From NCBI RefSeq assembly GCF_001721045.1, contig NZ_MDER01000075.1, positions 62,001 through 126,000 on the forward strand: DNA of 64,000 bases, in the 5' to 3' direction. Position 1 is the first letter of the stretch. Each line of letters begins with the position of its first letter. This stretch comes from Paenibacillus nuruki (GTDB lineage Bacteria; Bacillota; Bacilli; Paenibacillales; Paenibacillaceae). Positions 27,972 to 36,361 of this stretch are shown piece by piece. Below the pieces are notes generated by a model. The model made no database searches, had not been told where the DNA came from, and saw only the letters and a list, made by a program, of their open reading frames with translations. A program made the position numbers and the translations under genes.

Positions 27972-28544
27972 ATGAGTAATGAATATCCACCAAATCCGAA
28001 TGGAGTTCAGCAGAATCCGTATCAAGCTCCGCCTCAAGAGCAACAGGGAGGAATGCCACCCTATCCACCTTATATGCAACCGCCTTTACAAGGGTTAGGT
28101 GGCTGGCTAGCTTGTTTTCAGGTGTATATGTATTATGTACTTATCGCTTTCTTTTTCACGATTCCTAGTTACATATTTTTAATGTGGATGCACAATAATC
28201 CAGAAGAGTTTGAATCAGCAATGCCCGGAATGACTAATCAGTTGTTTGCGATTTATGGTGAACGTTTTACATTGGTGATGATCATAGGAATTATACTTGC
28301 TTCGATCTCTTTGGTCTGGATGCTTGTTAATTTAATTTTCTTTTACCAACGTAAAAAATTCTTGCCACGTTTGATGATTGCTTATTTCATTTTTGAGTTA
28401 GCAGGTACAGTCGTTACTATGTTAATCATACCTGATGTAGGTGTATTTACTACATTTAGTACGATTTTGGGAGTCGCTCTTGCTGTAGCTTGGATTTTCT
28501 ACTTTATGCGTTCTGTACGTGTTAAAAACACATTTGTGCGTTAA
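27972..28544 (+). CDS. DUF2569-type membrane protein
   Basis: This 190-aa protein has a Pro/Gln-rich cytoplasmic start (residues 1-38, PPNPNG, QAPPQEQQGG). Four membrane helices follow, beginning right after GLGGWLACFQ. That GGWL entry and the helix spacing resemble the DUF2569 family, whose function is unknown. AAAGGATGATG lies upstream of the ATG. The neighbours (an SDR enzyme and a GNAT) give no functional clue. Confidence 0.7.
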   Translation: MSNEYPPNPNGVQQNPYQAPPQEQQGGMPPYPPYMQPPLQGLGGWLACFQVYMYYVLIAFFFTIPSYIFLMWMHNNPEEFESAMPGMTNQLFAIYGERFTLVMIIGIILASISLVWMLVNLIFFYQRKKFLPRLMIAYFIFELAGTVVTMLIIPDVGVFTTFSTILGVALAVAWIFYFMRSVRVKNTFVR

Positions 28545-28603
28545 TCTTCTTTAATCCATACATCTAATCTTAATTTTTGCGTTTTTACAAGGAGGCAGAC
28601 TTT

Positions 28604-29122
28604 ATGAGTGATCCACATTTACCGTACACTATAGAAATAGCCAGACAAGAAGATTTACCTGCTATTGTCGATATCTATAATGCTTCGATCCCTGCAAGGC
28701 TAGCTACCGCAGACACAGAACCTGTGACTGTAGAAAGCCGTCAAGCGTGGTTCGATGAGCATGTTCCAGATCGTCGTCCCCTGTGGGTCTTATGGCAAGA
28801 AGGTCAGATTGCAGGCTGGGCAAGTTTACAGACCTTTTATGGACGACCTGCTTATAATGGAACAGTGGAGCTAAGTGTATATGTGCATAATGATTATCAA
28901 GGCAAAGGGATAGGGAGCAAATTAGTATCTTATGCGATTGAGCAAGCCCCATCATTGCATATCCATACATTGCTTGGATTTGTTTTTGCTCATAATGATC
29001 CAAGTCTAAAATTATTGCGTAAATTTGGATTTGAAGATTGGGGACATTTGCCACGTGTAGCTATTTTGGATGATGTAGAACGTCATTTAGCGATTGTGGG
29101 CAAACGCATAGAATCCAAGTAA
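28604..29122 (+). CDS. GNAT acetyltransferase, phosphinothricin acetyltransferase-like
   Basis: The 172-aa protein starts IEIARQEDLPAIVDIYNAS and has RRPLWVLWQEG, VELSVYVHNDYQGKGIGSKL (acetyl-CoA loop, about residues 90-110) and GFVFAHNDPSLKLLRKFGF. This is the pattern of the PAT/YwnH subgroup that acetylates small amines or amino-acid analogues. AAGGAGGCAG precedes the ATG at 28604. It is followed by a strong terminator. Its real substrate is unknown. Confidence 0.85.
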   Translation: MSDPHLPYTIEIARQEDLPAIVDIYNASIPARLATADTEPVTVESRQAWFDEHVPDRRPLWVLWQEGQIAGWASLQTFYGRPAYNGTVELSVYVHNDYQGKGIGSKLVSYAIEQAPSLHIHTLLGFVFAHNDPSLKLLRKFGFEDWGHLPRVAILDDVERHLAIVGKRIESK

Positions 29123-29158
29123 AATAAGCTACATATTTAACTTCATACTTGCAACCTC

Positions 29159-29197
29159 ACACCTGATAATCCGTCTAAAGATTATCAGGTGTTTTTT
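29159..29197 (+). terminator. Terminator after the PAT-like gene
   Basis: CACCTGATAATC pairs with GATTATCAGGTG, followed by six T. Confidence 0.92.
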
Positions 29198-29360
29198 CAT
29201 TATGGCGTCGATTACACTGGGATAGAGTATGCATCTGATAAGATCGGTAGGTTGCTCAAAGATAAAGTTGACGTTAATATGTATGAGGAACCATAACTAT
29301 AGAGAAATGGCTATTCCAGCATATGCCAACAGGAAATAGCTTGTGAAAGGAAGCCGATCA

Positions 29361-30107
29361 ATGATTATATTAAAATCGCCTCAAGAAATAGAAGCAATGA
29401 GAACAGCTAGTCAGATCGTAGCTGATTGTCATCGTGAGCTTGCCAAGCTTATTCAACCCGGCATTACCACGATGGAAATTAATGAATTTGTCAAAAAACA
29501 TATCACCAAACTAGGTGGTAAGCAGTTTACCAATGGATATAATGGTTTTGAATATGAGACCTGTGCATCTGTAAATGACGTTATTGCTCATGGATTTCCG
29601 AGTCGTACTCCTTTAAAAGAAGGCGATATTGCCAAAATCGATATCGTTGCTGAATATGATGGTTGGCTTGGTGATTCCGCATGGTGTTATGCCGTAGGTA
29701 ACATCTCACCAGAAGCTGAAAAATTAATGCGAGTCACTAAAGAATGTCTGTATATCGGGATAGAACATGCTATCGTAGGCAATCGTCTAGGAGATGCAAT
29801 GGCACCTCTTCAACATCATGCGGAGAGCAATGGCTTCCATGTGGTACGTGATCTGTTAGGGCACGGAATAGGGCGTGAACTTCACGAGGAACCAAACTTT
29901 ACGCATACAGGTAAGCCCGGCAAAGGCACACGTCTTAAAGAAGGTATGGTCTTTACGATCGAACCGATGATTAATGAAAGTACGTATCGGATGACGATTG
30001 ATGCAGATGGTTGGACAGCACGTACCGCAGATGGTGGATGGTCTGCTCAGTATGAACATACAATAGCGATCACAGCGGATGGACCGATTATTTTGACTGC
30101 TCAGTAA
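29361..30107 (+). CDS. map: Methionine aminopeptidase, type I
   Basis: The 248-aa metalloenzyme removes the initiator Met from new proteins. Metal and active-site residues are visible in order: His in DVIAHGFPS, Asp in AKIDIVAEYDGWLGDSA (two Asp), His in GHGIGRELHEEPNF, Glu in FTIEPMI and Glu in QYEHTIAI. The ATG at 29361 follows AAAGGAAG; GTG 29343 is too close to that site. This copy stands alone between terminators and not in the ribosomal-protein cluster, so it may be a second, YflG-like enzyme. Confidence 0.93.
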   Translation: MIILKSPQEIEAMRTASQIVADCHRELAKLIQPGITTMEINEFVKKHITKLGGKQFTNGYNGFEYETCASVNDVIAHGFPSRTPLKEGDIAKIDIVAEYDGWLGDSAWCYAVGNISPEAEKLMRVTKECLYIGIEHAIVGNRLGDAMAPLQHHAESNGFHVVRDLLGHGIGRELHEEPNFTHTGKPGKGTRLKEGMVFTIEPMINESTYRMTIDADGWTARTADGGWSAQYEHTIAITADGPIILTAQ

Positions 30108-30575
30108 TCGTTTTAGATTCGTCTGAGTTTCTTTTGAATAAGGATCAGGTAGCAGTGCTTAGCAAGTGAATCATCAACAGCTGTTACCTGATCATTAATC
30201 CTAATTAATAATTTAATTTTGATATATGATTATGATTTTTATTCAAAAGCAAGCATTTGAGGTAAATAATAGGCAATATTATATCCAAATTAACCTTCGC
30301 TTTCCCAAAGATACAATCGCTATCGGATAAATAATAATAGTCGGTATGATATTCATTAACTATTTGTGCTAACGATTGCACTCTTGAATATTACAAAAAC
30401 CCCCATCAAATAGGACTAAAGTTCCATTAAACCTTCAAGAATTCGACAAAATATCCGATACTATTATTATAAGCAATTGTAAATAAATACTAGACTTGTT
30501 AGTAACCCTTGACGGTGTGGAAATAAATATGAACATTCGTGCTCATAGTTAACCTAAAATATGGTGGTGAATATA
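30108..30575. other. Long leader region of the pullulanase gene
   Basis: This 468-base gap has no coding frame. It holds a cre-like site (30367-30380) and two segments, TATCGGATA (30321-30329) and ATAATAATAG (30331-30340). Their exact reverse complements lie side by side at 30452-30470 in the same order, so the two possible helices exclude each other. Confidence 0.5.
30367..30380 (+). promoter_or_regulatory. cre-like site upstream of pulA
   Basis: TGCTAACGATTGCA fits the relaxed pattern TGNNANCGNTNNCA and is partly palindromic, but misses the two W positions of the strict cre consensus. A pullulanase gene is a reasonable CcpA target. Confidence 0.4.
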
Positions 30576-33473
30576 ATGTTAGATAAAATGAATCATTCCT
30601 TAATACGAAATTTAGATGTAGCTGCTGACTACTTTTACGATATAGATGATCTTGGACTACAATATACGCCTCAGTACAGTATATTCAAACTTTGGGCACC
30701 AGATGCTGTCCAGATGGATCTTATGTTATATCAAGATATGGGTGTGTACGATGACGAAGGTCTAGTGCATGATCATACGTATGGTAAAGCGTATCCAATG
30801 AAATCCGAAGAAGGCGGCGTATGGCAATGTGAGCAACACGGTGATCTTGCAGGTCATTATTATATGTACCGTGCTACATTTGCTGACGGTTCTGTCCAAT
30901 ATGCAGTAGATCCTTATGCTCGCGCTGTTTCTCCGAATGGACAACGGACAGCTATTATTGATCTTCAGACGACCAATCCAGAAGGTTGGGAAAATGATGT
31001 AAAGCCACGTATGTCCAGTGTGACTGATGCCGTGATCTACGAACTGCATGTGCGTGACTTCTCCATTGATGAATCTTCACAAATGAAATATAAAGGTCAA
31101 TATCTAGCTTTTACTGAAAAAGGTCTACAAGACGAGCATGGCAATCAGATCGGTATCGATCATCTTAAAGAACTAGGTATAACCCATGTTCATTTATTAC
31201 CGATTGCTGATTTCCATACCGTCAATGAATTAAAAGTAAATGATCCTGATTCTACTCAGATGAAATACAACTGGGGATACGATCCTCAGCATTACAATGT
31301 ACCTGAAGGCGCATATGCGACTGATCCTGCGGATCCGACTTCACGTATTCGTGAATTTAAACGTTTGGTACAAGCTTTACATGCAGAAGGTCTACGTGTA
31401 GTCATGGATGTCGTGTATAACCATACGTATTCTGTAGATGATGGACCTTTTGATCGTTTGGTTCCGGGCTACTTTTACCGTACAGATGAAAAAGGTCAAT
31501 TGACTAACGGTTCTGGTGTAGGTAACGAGATTGCAACAGAACGTCCAATGGTACGCAAATATATCAAAGATTCTTTGCGCTACTGGGCTAATGAATATCA
31601 TTTGGATGGATTCCGATTTGACTTGATGGGCTTAATTGATACCGATACCGTGACTCAATTGACTCAAGAATTACGTCGTGATGTCGATCCTTGTATATTG
31701 ATCTATGGTGAGCCATGGACAGGTGGATGGTCTCTTCTTCCACAACAGACGCTGAAAGGCGCACAACGTGGTAAAGGATTTGCTGTATTTAACGATAATT
31801 TCCGTGAAGCGATTAAAGGCGATAGCGATGGGGATACACAGGGTTTTGCAACAGGAGCATTTGATGTTGAAGGCGATGTTGTCAAAGGAATCTATGGCGC
31901 AATTGGTGATTTTACAGATCATCCTAGTGAAACGGTCAATTATGTAACTGCTCATGATAACTTAAATCTGTGGGATAAGCTTGTACGTACCTACGGACAA
32001 GATGATGCTCTTTCTTTCTTACACATGGATAATGGACGACAGTTAGCAGATGGACGTAGCGTAGAACAAGCGGTAGAAGCCGCAGAACCTTATAAATACA
32101 TTGATCCTGAATATGTGTTGTCTAATGATTGGGTTCGTCGTTCAATCTTGGCAAACGGGATTGTGTTAACCAGTCAAGGCATTCCATTTATCCATGCTGG
32201 TGATGAAATGTTACGTACCAAATTTGGCGATCATAACAGTTATCGTAGCCCGGATGTGATCAATGGATTACGCTGGGAAAATAAACATCATTTCCGTCCT
32301 GTATTTGATTATTATCAAGGTCTGATTCAATTAAGACGTTCTCATCCCGCATTCCGTATGGATCAACGAGAAGATGTTGAAAAACATCTAAAAGTATTGC
32401 GTAGTGACAAGCAGATTGTTGCTTTCCAACTTGGTGAATATGCTCATGGTGATAAATGGAATCGAATCGTTGTAATCTATAATGCGAGCACTCATGATCA
32501 GAATGTGGCTTTGCCATTATCAGCAAGCCCATGGCAAGTGGTTGTTAACGAGAATCAAGCAGGTATACATCCATTAGCTAGTGTGGTCGGTCAAGAAGTG
32601 ATCGTTCCACCATTATCAATGATGGTGCTGTACGATGAAGAAGATCAATATATCCCTGTAGCAGCTAGTCTGGAATGGGATTATACGCCAAGCATTATGG
32701 AACCCGGCGAAAAGTTACAGATTAAAGTCACTCCACGCGATCAACGGGGTCGTATTTTTGAAGCAGAATCTGTACAGTTCCACTCTTCGAATGAGCAAAA
32801 CGTTATTGTGCGTGAAAATGGACAAATGATTGCTTTAAACGAAGGAGATAGTACAATCTGTGCTTCTTGTGGTAGCGTGAAAAGTACACTGTTATTACAT
32901 GTAGAAACGCTAGTACCGCATATGATTCATTTGCAAGGGGAACATCAAGTCTATGGCGGAAAACGTATTCCGTTGAAGGCTGAAGTTCTGGATCAATACA
33001 GTCGCCCCATTGCTCGTCCAAAAGTGCAATGGGATTCAAGCGACAAACGGATTATCCGTGTAAATAAAGATGGATTGGTACGTGGGATTCGCCCGGGTAC
33101 AGCCAAAATTACCGCTTCTTGTGGTAAAGCAACAGCCCAATGGTTAGTAGAAGTACTGCCTTATGTTCCTCGTAGTATTGAAGTGGAATATGAGCGTCCT
33201 AATCAAGATTATAAAGGTTGGAATCTATGGGTATGGGGACCAATCTTAGGTCACAGACAAGTTGATTTTGAACGGATTGAAGACGGTAGAGCCGTTGCAA
33301 AAATTGTGGTTGCTCCTGAAGAAACCAGTGTTGGATTTATTATCCGTCTCAAAGACTGGCAAGCCAAAGATGTAGATACAGATCGCTATATTTTCGTTAA
33401 TACTCATCAAGATGCGATTAAAGTATTAATCAAAAGTGGCGATCCACAATTTGAAGTAGAACCTGTGATGTAA
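30576..33473 (+). CDS. pulA: Type I pullulanase with C-terminal Ig-like and CBM41-like domains
   Basis: The 965-aa debranching enzyme cleaves alpha-1,6 links in pullulan, starch or glycogen. An N-terminal CBM48-like domain (YSIFKLWAPDAVQMDL) precedes a GH13 barrel with the type I signature YNWGYDP. The barrel also has GFRFDLMG (nucleophile Asp), IYGEPWTGG (acid Glu) and VTAHDNLNLWD. After about residue 690 come two bacterial Ig-like (Big2) repeats with GTAKITASCGKATAQW. The final 100 residues resemble the pullulanase-associated domain CBM41 (YERPNQDYKGWNLWVWG). No signal peptide is visible, so it should be cytoplasmic. The usual B. subtilis AmyX-type enzyme is about 720 aa. The ATG at 30576 follows GGTGGTGA. 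Confidence 0.93.
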   Translation: MLDKMNHSLIRNLDVAADYFYDIDDLGLQYTPQYSIFKLWAPDAVQMDLMLYQDMGVYDDEGLVHDHTYGKAYPMKSEEGGVWQCEQHGDLAGHYYMYRATFADGSVQYAVDPYARAVSPNGQRTAIIDLQTTNPEGWENDVKPRMSSVTDAVIYELHVRDFSIDESSQMKYKGQYLAFTEKGLQDEHGNQIGIDHLKELGITHVHLLPIADFHTVNELKVNDPDSTQMKYNWGYDPQHYNVPEGAYATDPADPTSRIREFKRLVQALHAEGLRVVMDVVYNHTYSVDDGPFDRLVPGYFYRTDEKGQLTNGSGVGNEIATERPMVRKYIKDSLRYWANEYHLDGFRFDLMGLIDTDTVTQLTQELRRDVDPCILIYGEPWTGGWSLLPQQTLKGAQRGKGFAVFNDNFREAIKGDSDGDTQGFATGAFDVEGDVVKGIYGAIGDFTDHPSETVNYVTAHDNLNLWDKLVRTYGQDDALSFLHMDNGRQLADGRSVEQAVEAAEPYKYIDPEYVLSNDWVRRSILANGIVLTSQGIPFIHAGDEMLRTKFGDHNSYRSPDVINGLRWENKHHFRPVFDYYQGLIQLRRSHPAFRMDQREDVEKHLKVLRSDKQIVAFQLGEYAHGDKWNRIVVIYNASTHDQNVALPLSASPWQVVVNENQAGIHPLASVVGQEVIVPPLSMMVLYDEEDQYIPVAASLEWDYTPSIMEPGEKLQIKVTPRDQRGRIFEAESVQFHSSNEQNVIVRENGQMIALNEGDSTICASCGSVKSTLLLHVETLVPHMIHLQGEHQVYGGKRIPLKAEVLDQYSRPIARPKVQWDSSDKRIIRVNKDGLVRGIRPGTAKITASCGKATAQWLVEVLPYVPRSIEVEYERPNQDYKGWNLWVWGPILGHRQVDFERIEDGRAVAKIVVAPEETSVGFIIRLKDWQAKDVDTDRYIFVNTHQDAIKVLIKSGDPQFEVEPVM

Positions 33474-33480
33474 TCATTCA

Positions 33481-33520
33481 AAATAGCTACTTCTTTAGAA
33501 ATAAAGAGTAGCTATTTTTG
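33481..33520 (+). terminator. Terminator after pulA
   Basis: AAATAGCTACTCTTT-like arms (AAATAGCTACTTCTTT against TAAAGAGTAGCTATTT) with a short loop and a following T-rich stretch. Confidence 0.85.
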
Positions 33521-33687
33521 TTATTTTTGATAATAAATTAGGTTTATAACGAGTAATTATGGAAATGAGAGACCGTTCCTGATAAAATCATAACCAACAA
33601 ACGTTTGGCATAGCGAAAAATATGGCGATGGAAGTAAAGGATAAGGAATAACGAACACCTAAAATAGATAGAAGGAGGAACTCGTTG

Positions 33688-33735
33688 ATGGCGATTTATG
33701 GAATAGCGGACGCGTTCACAGCAAGTATACGATGA
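33688..33735 (+). CDS. 15-codon upstream ORF coupled to the Ppx/GppA gene
   Basis: AGAAGGAGGAA (33670-33680) is the best ribosome site in this region. It is placed for the ATG at 33688, or a TTG at 33685, not for the ppx start 44 bases further on. The frame encodes MAIYGIADAFTASIR and its TGA overlaps the ppx ATG as ATGA. The ppx start has no ribosome site of its own, so its translation probably depends on ribosomes finishing this ORF. The peptide is not recognised; alternatively it is the remnant of a longer upstream gene. Confidence 0.6.
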   Translation: MAIYGIADAFTASIR

Positions 33736-34691
33736 GCGAAAACCGGAACCGACTCGGAGTCATTGATATTGGTTCAAACTCAATCCGTCTGATTATTTAT
33801 GAAGCAGGTGCAGATGGAACCTGTCGTATGATACACAAAGCGAAAGAAACTGTTCGGCTAGGTGTGCGCAGGGATGAGAATGGCAACATGATTGAGGAAG
33901 ATATCCGAACGGTTATTCCTATCCTCCAGAAGTTTAAGCATATTTGCGCAACGAATCATACCCATCAGATTCGTGCTGTAGCTACAGCAGCAGTTAGACA
34001 ATCAGCCAATACGGAAGAGATTATGAAGTGTTGGGAAAGCAATACCGATATCAAAGTGCAGATCTTATCCGGTGAAGAAGAAGCGTATTTTGGATTTCTA
34101 GGGGTAATGCGCTCTATGCCAGCTCATGTGACAGAAGGCTTTATTGTTGATATTGGTGGTGGCAGTACCGAAATATCTTATTTTAAAAATAACCAATTAA
34201 TTCAAAGTACTTCATTGCCTTGCGGGGCAGTCAATATGACGATGCAAAATGGTGGTACCGATCATTGGAGCGAGCAATCGACAGCACAGTTGGAACAGAG
34301 TATTCAGCAACAATTAGCAGAATATCCGTGGACAGCGATGCATCCTGATTTGCCTTTGATTGGTCTAGGTGGGGGTATTCGTGCTCTGGCAAGAATGGAG
34401 CGAGAACGTAAACGTCAATCGAAGCCCGCTAGTGATCCTTACCGTATCGATCCAGATACTATTTTCTTTTATGCTGAAGCGTTAGCAACGCTAAGTTTAG
34501 AAGAACGGGTGAATCGATTTGATCTAGGGAAAGATCGTGCCGATATTATTGTTGCAGGTACGCTTATCTTACGCACATTGTTAAAACATATGAAATGTTC
34601 AGCATTGTTAGCCAGTTGGCGTGGTCTGAGTGATGGTTTTTCACATCACTTTTTCACCGCAGAATCAGCTTCTTCACGTCCCACTTCATAA
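33732..34691 (+). CDS. Ppx/GppA-family phosphatase (exopolyphosphatase-like)
   Basis: The 319-aa protein is a single actin-fold Ppx/GppA domain. It shows the phosphate loop GVIDIGSNSIRLIIYE at residues 9-24, GEEEAYFGFLG, a second phosphate motif VDIGGGSTEISYF and GLGGGIRALARME. Family members hydrolyse polyphosphate or pppGpp. Without the C-terminal HD-like domain of E. coli Ppx/GppA, the short form is usually annotated exopolyphosphatase, but the substrate is not certain. It is translationally coupled to a 15-codon ORF through an ATGA overlap and ends in a terminator. No polyphosphate kinase gene lies nearby. Confidence 0.87.
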   Translation: MSENRNRLGVIDIGSNSIRLIIYEAGADGTCRMIHKAKETVRLGVRRDENGNMIEEDIRTVIPILQKFKHICATNHTHQIRAVATAAVRQSANTEEIMKCWESNTDIKVQILSGEEEAYFGFLGVMRSMPAHVTEGFIVDIGGGSTEISYFKNNQLIQSTSLPCGAVNMTMQNGGTDHWSEQSTAQLEQSIQQQLAEYPWTAMHPDLPLIGLGGGIRALARMERERKRQSKPASDPYRIDPDTIFFYAEALATLSLEERVNRFDLGKDRADIIVAGTLILRTLLKHMKCSALLASWRGLSDGFSHHFFTAESASSRPTS

Positions 34692-34696
34692 ATATC

Positions 34697-34746
34697 AAAA
34701 AGCTGTTAATGCGCATCTTAGGATGTGATGTTAACAGCTTTTTTGT
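34697..34746 (+). terminator. Terminator after the Ppx/GppA gene
   Basis: AAAAAGCTGTTAA pairs with TTAACAGCTTTTT; an extra helix in the loop (GCATC/GGATGT) extends it. Confidence 0.92.
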
Positions 34747-34808
34747 TATGTAGTTGTTGTTACAAGCAAATGGTTGCGTATATAACAATCCGGAAAATTC
34801 TCAAAAAA

Positions 34809-34822
34809 TGTAAACGGTCACA
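34809..34822 (+). promoter_or_regulatory. cre site upstream of gntP
   Basis: TGTAAACGGTCACA matches TGWNANCGNTNWCA at every fixed position, 118 bases before the gntP start. It would place gluconate use under CcpA repression. Confidence 0.72.
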
Positions 34823-34939
34823 AATGAGCATGAAATAATTAAAATGACATTATCGTTTGAAAAATCTTTAATTTGGGGTAATAATAGAAGGGGTTTATTT
34901 GGGAAAAGATGTGCATAAGCAGAAAAAGGAGGAAAATGA

Positions 34940-36316
34940 ATGTATTCCATTTTTGGTTTGAGCCATGAAACCACACTATTGGTATGGGCTCTTGTTGCTA
35001 TTGTTATTTTGATTGTCATGATTGCGAAGTACAAATGGAATCCATTTGTCGTTCTGCTCATGGCATCATTGTTTTTGGGATTGGTTATCGGTATGGCACC
35101 ACTCGATGTGGTCAAATCCGTACAAAGTGGTCTAGGTGGTACACTGGGTTCCATCGCTATTGTTATCGGTCTGGGTACAATGCTCGGGAAGATGATGGCT
35201 GAATCGGGCGGTGCAGAGCAGATTGCCACCACGATGGTTAATCGATTCGGGGAGAAAAATATTCCCTGGGCGATGCTAATCGTAGGGATTATTGTAGGGA
35301 TGCCGGTATTTTTTGAAGTCGGCATTATTTTGTTGATTCCTATTTTATTTACTGTTATTCGCAAAACGAATATTTCATTATTACGTGTAGGGATTCCGAT
35401 GCTGGCAGGTTTATCCACCGTTCATGGACTGTTGCCACCGCATCCTGCACCTATGATAGCGATTGATGCTTTTGGTGCAAGTATTGGTAAAACGATCATC
35501 TATGCGCTGATTGTAGGTATACCGACAGCGATAGTAGCAGGGCCTTTATTCGGAGCTTATATTGGCAAACGCATTATTGTGCATCCGCCTGAAGGGTTAT
35601 CTGAACAATTTACAACCAATAACAAATTAGATCGTCCTGACAAGCCGTTGCCAGGTTTTGGGATTACAATGTTGACGATTCTTATGCCTGTAATTCTGAT
35701 GCTAGCAGGTTCTATTGCTGAGATTGCAGATCCGCAAAGTACGCACGGAATTAGTGTATTTTTACGCTTTGTTGGTAATGAAATCGTAGCGATGTTTATT
35801 GCAACTGTGTTTGCCTTTTTCACATTGGGATTCGGACAAGGATTTACCAAAGAACAAGTATCCAAATTTGCAGGGGATTGTCTTGCGCCAACCGCTTCGA
35901 TTATTTTGATTATCGGTGGTGGTGGAGCATTCAAACAAGTATTGATCGACAGTGGTGTAGGTGATGCAATCGCCGCAGTAGCTACTTCTGCTCATGTTAA
36001 TGTGATTGTATTTGCTTATCTAGTGGCTGCTCTGATTCGTGTGTCTACAGGATCGGCTACCGTTGCAATGACTACTGCCGCAGGGATTGTTGCACCGGTA
36101 CTAGCATTAACGCCGGGAGCCAATATTGAATTGGTCGTACTGGCGACAGGTGCAGGTTCATTGATTCTTTCTCATGTGAATGATGCAGGATTCTGGATGG
36201 TCAAAGAATTCTTTAATATGACCGTTCCACAGACGTTGAAGTCTTGGACAGTTATGGAGACTTTATTGTCTCTTGTTGCGTTTGGTTTAATTTTGCTACT
36301 GAATGTAGTAGTCTAA
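34940..36316 (+). CDS. gntP: Gluconate permease (GntP family)
   Basis: The 458-aa, 12-14 helix proton symporter belongs to the GntP family. Family landmarks are the N-terminal NPFVVLLMASLFLGLVIGM, a LGTMLGKMMAESGGAEQIA segment, GLSTVHGLLPPHPAP (about residues 150-164) and VRVSTGSATVAMTTAAG-type sequence (residues about 375-390). AAAAAGGAGGAAAATGA precedes the ATG. It is the first gene of a gntP-gntK pair controlled by a cre site. No gntR or gntZ lies in the window. Confidence 0.93.
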   Translation: MYSIFGLSHETTLLVWALVAIVILIVMIAKYKWNPFVVLLMASLFLGLVIGMAPLDVVKSVQSGLGGTLGSIAIVIGLGTMLGKMMAESGGAEQIATTMVNRFGEKNIPWAMLIVGIIVGMPVFFEVGIILLIPILFTVIRKTNISLLRVGIPMLAGLSTVHGLLPPHPAPMIAIDAFGASIGKTIIYALIVGIPTAIVAGPLFGAYIGKRIIVHPPEGLSEQFTTNNKLDRPDKPLPGFGITMLTILMPVILMLAGSIAEIADPQSTHGISVFLRFVGNEIVAMFIATVFAFFTLGFGQGFTKEQVSKFAGDCLAPTASIILIIGGGGAFKQVLIDSGVGDAIAAVATSAHVNVIVFAYLVAALIRVSTGSATVAMTTAAGIVAPVLALTPGANIELVVLATGAGSLILSHVNDAGFWMVKEFFNMTVPQTLKSWTVMETLLSLVAFGLILLLNVVV

Positions 36317-36361
36317 ATAAGAAAAGAAGTGCAGGAAATTAGAGCGAAAGTAGGTTAAATC

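Noticed and set aside
30321-30470. Pseudoknot in the pulA leader
   Set aside because: The helix order would be that of an H-type pseudoknot, but with 1-base and 0-base connecting loops it cannot form; only an either/or switch remains possible.
34801-35418. 205-codon open frame antisense to gntP
   Set aside because: It runs through the gntP coding strand and the cre site, and has the Pro/Ile/Thr-rich composition of an antisense transporter frame.
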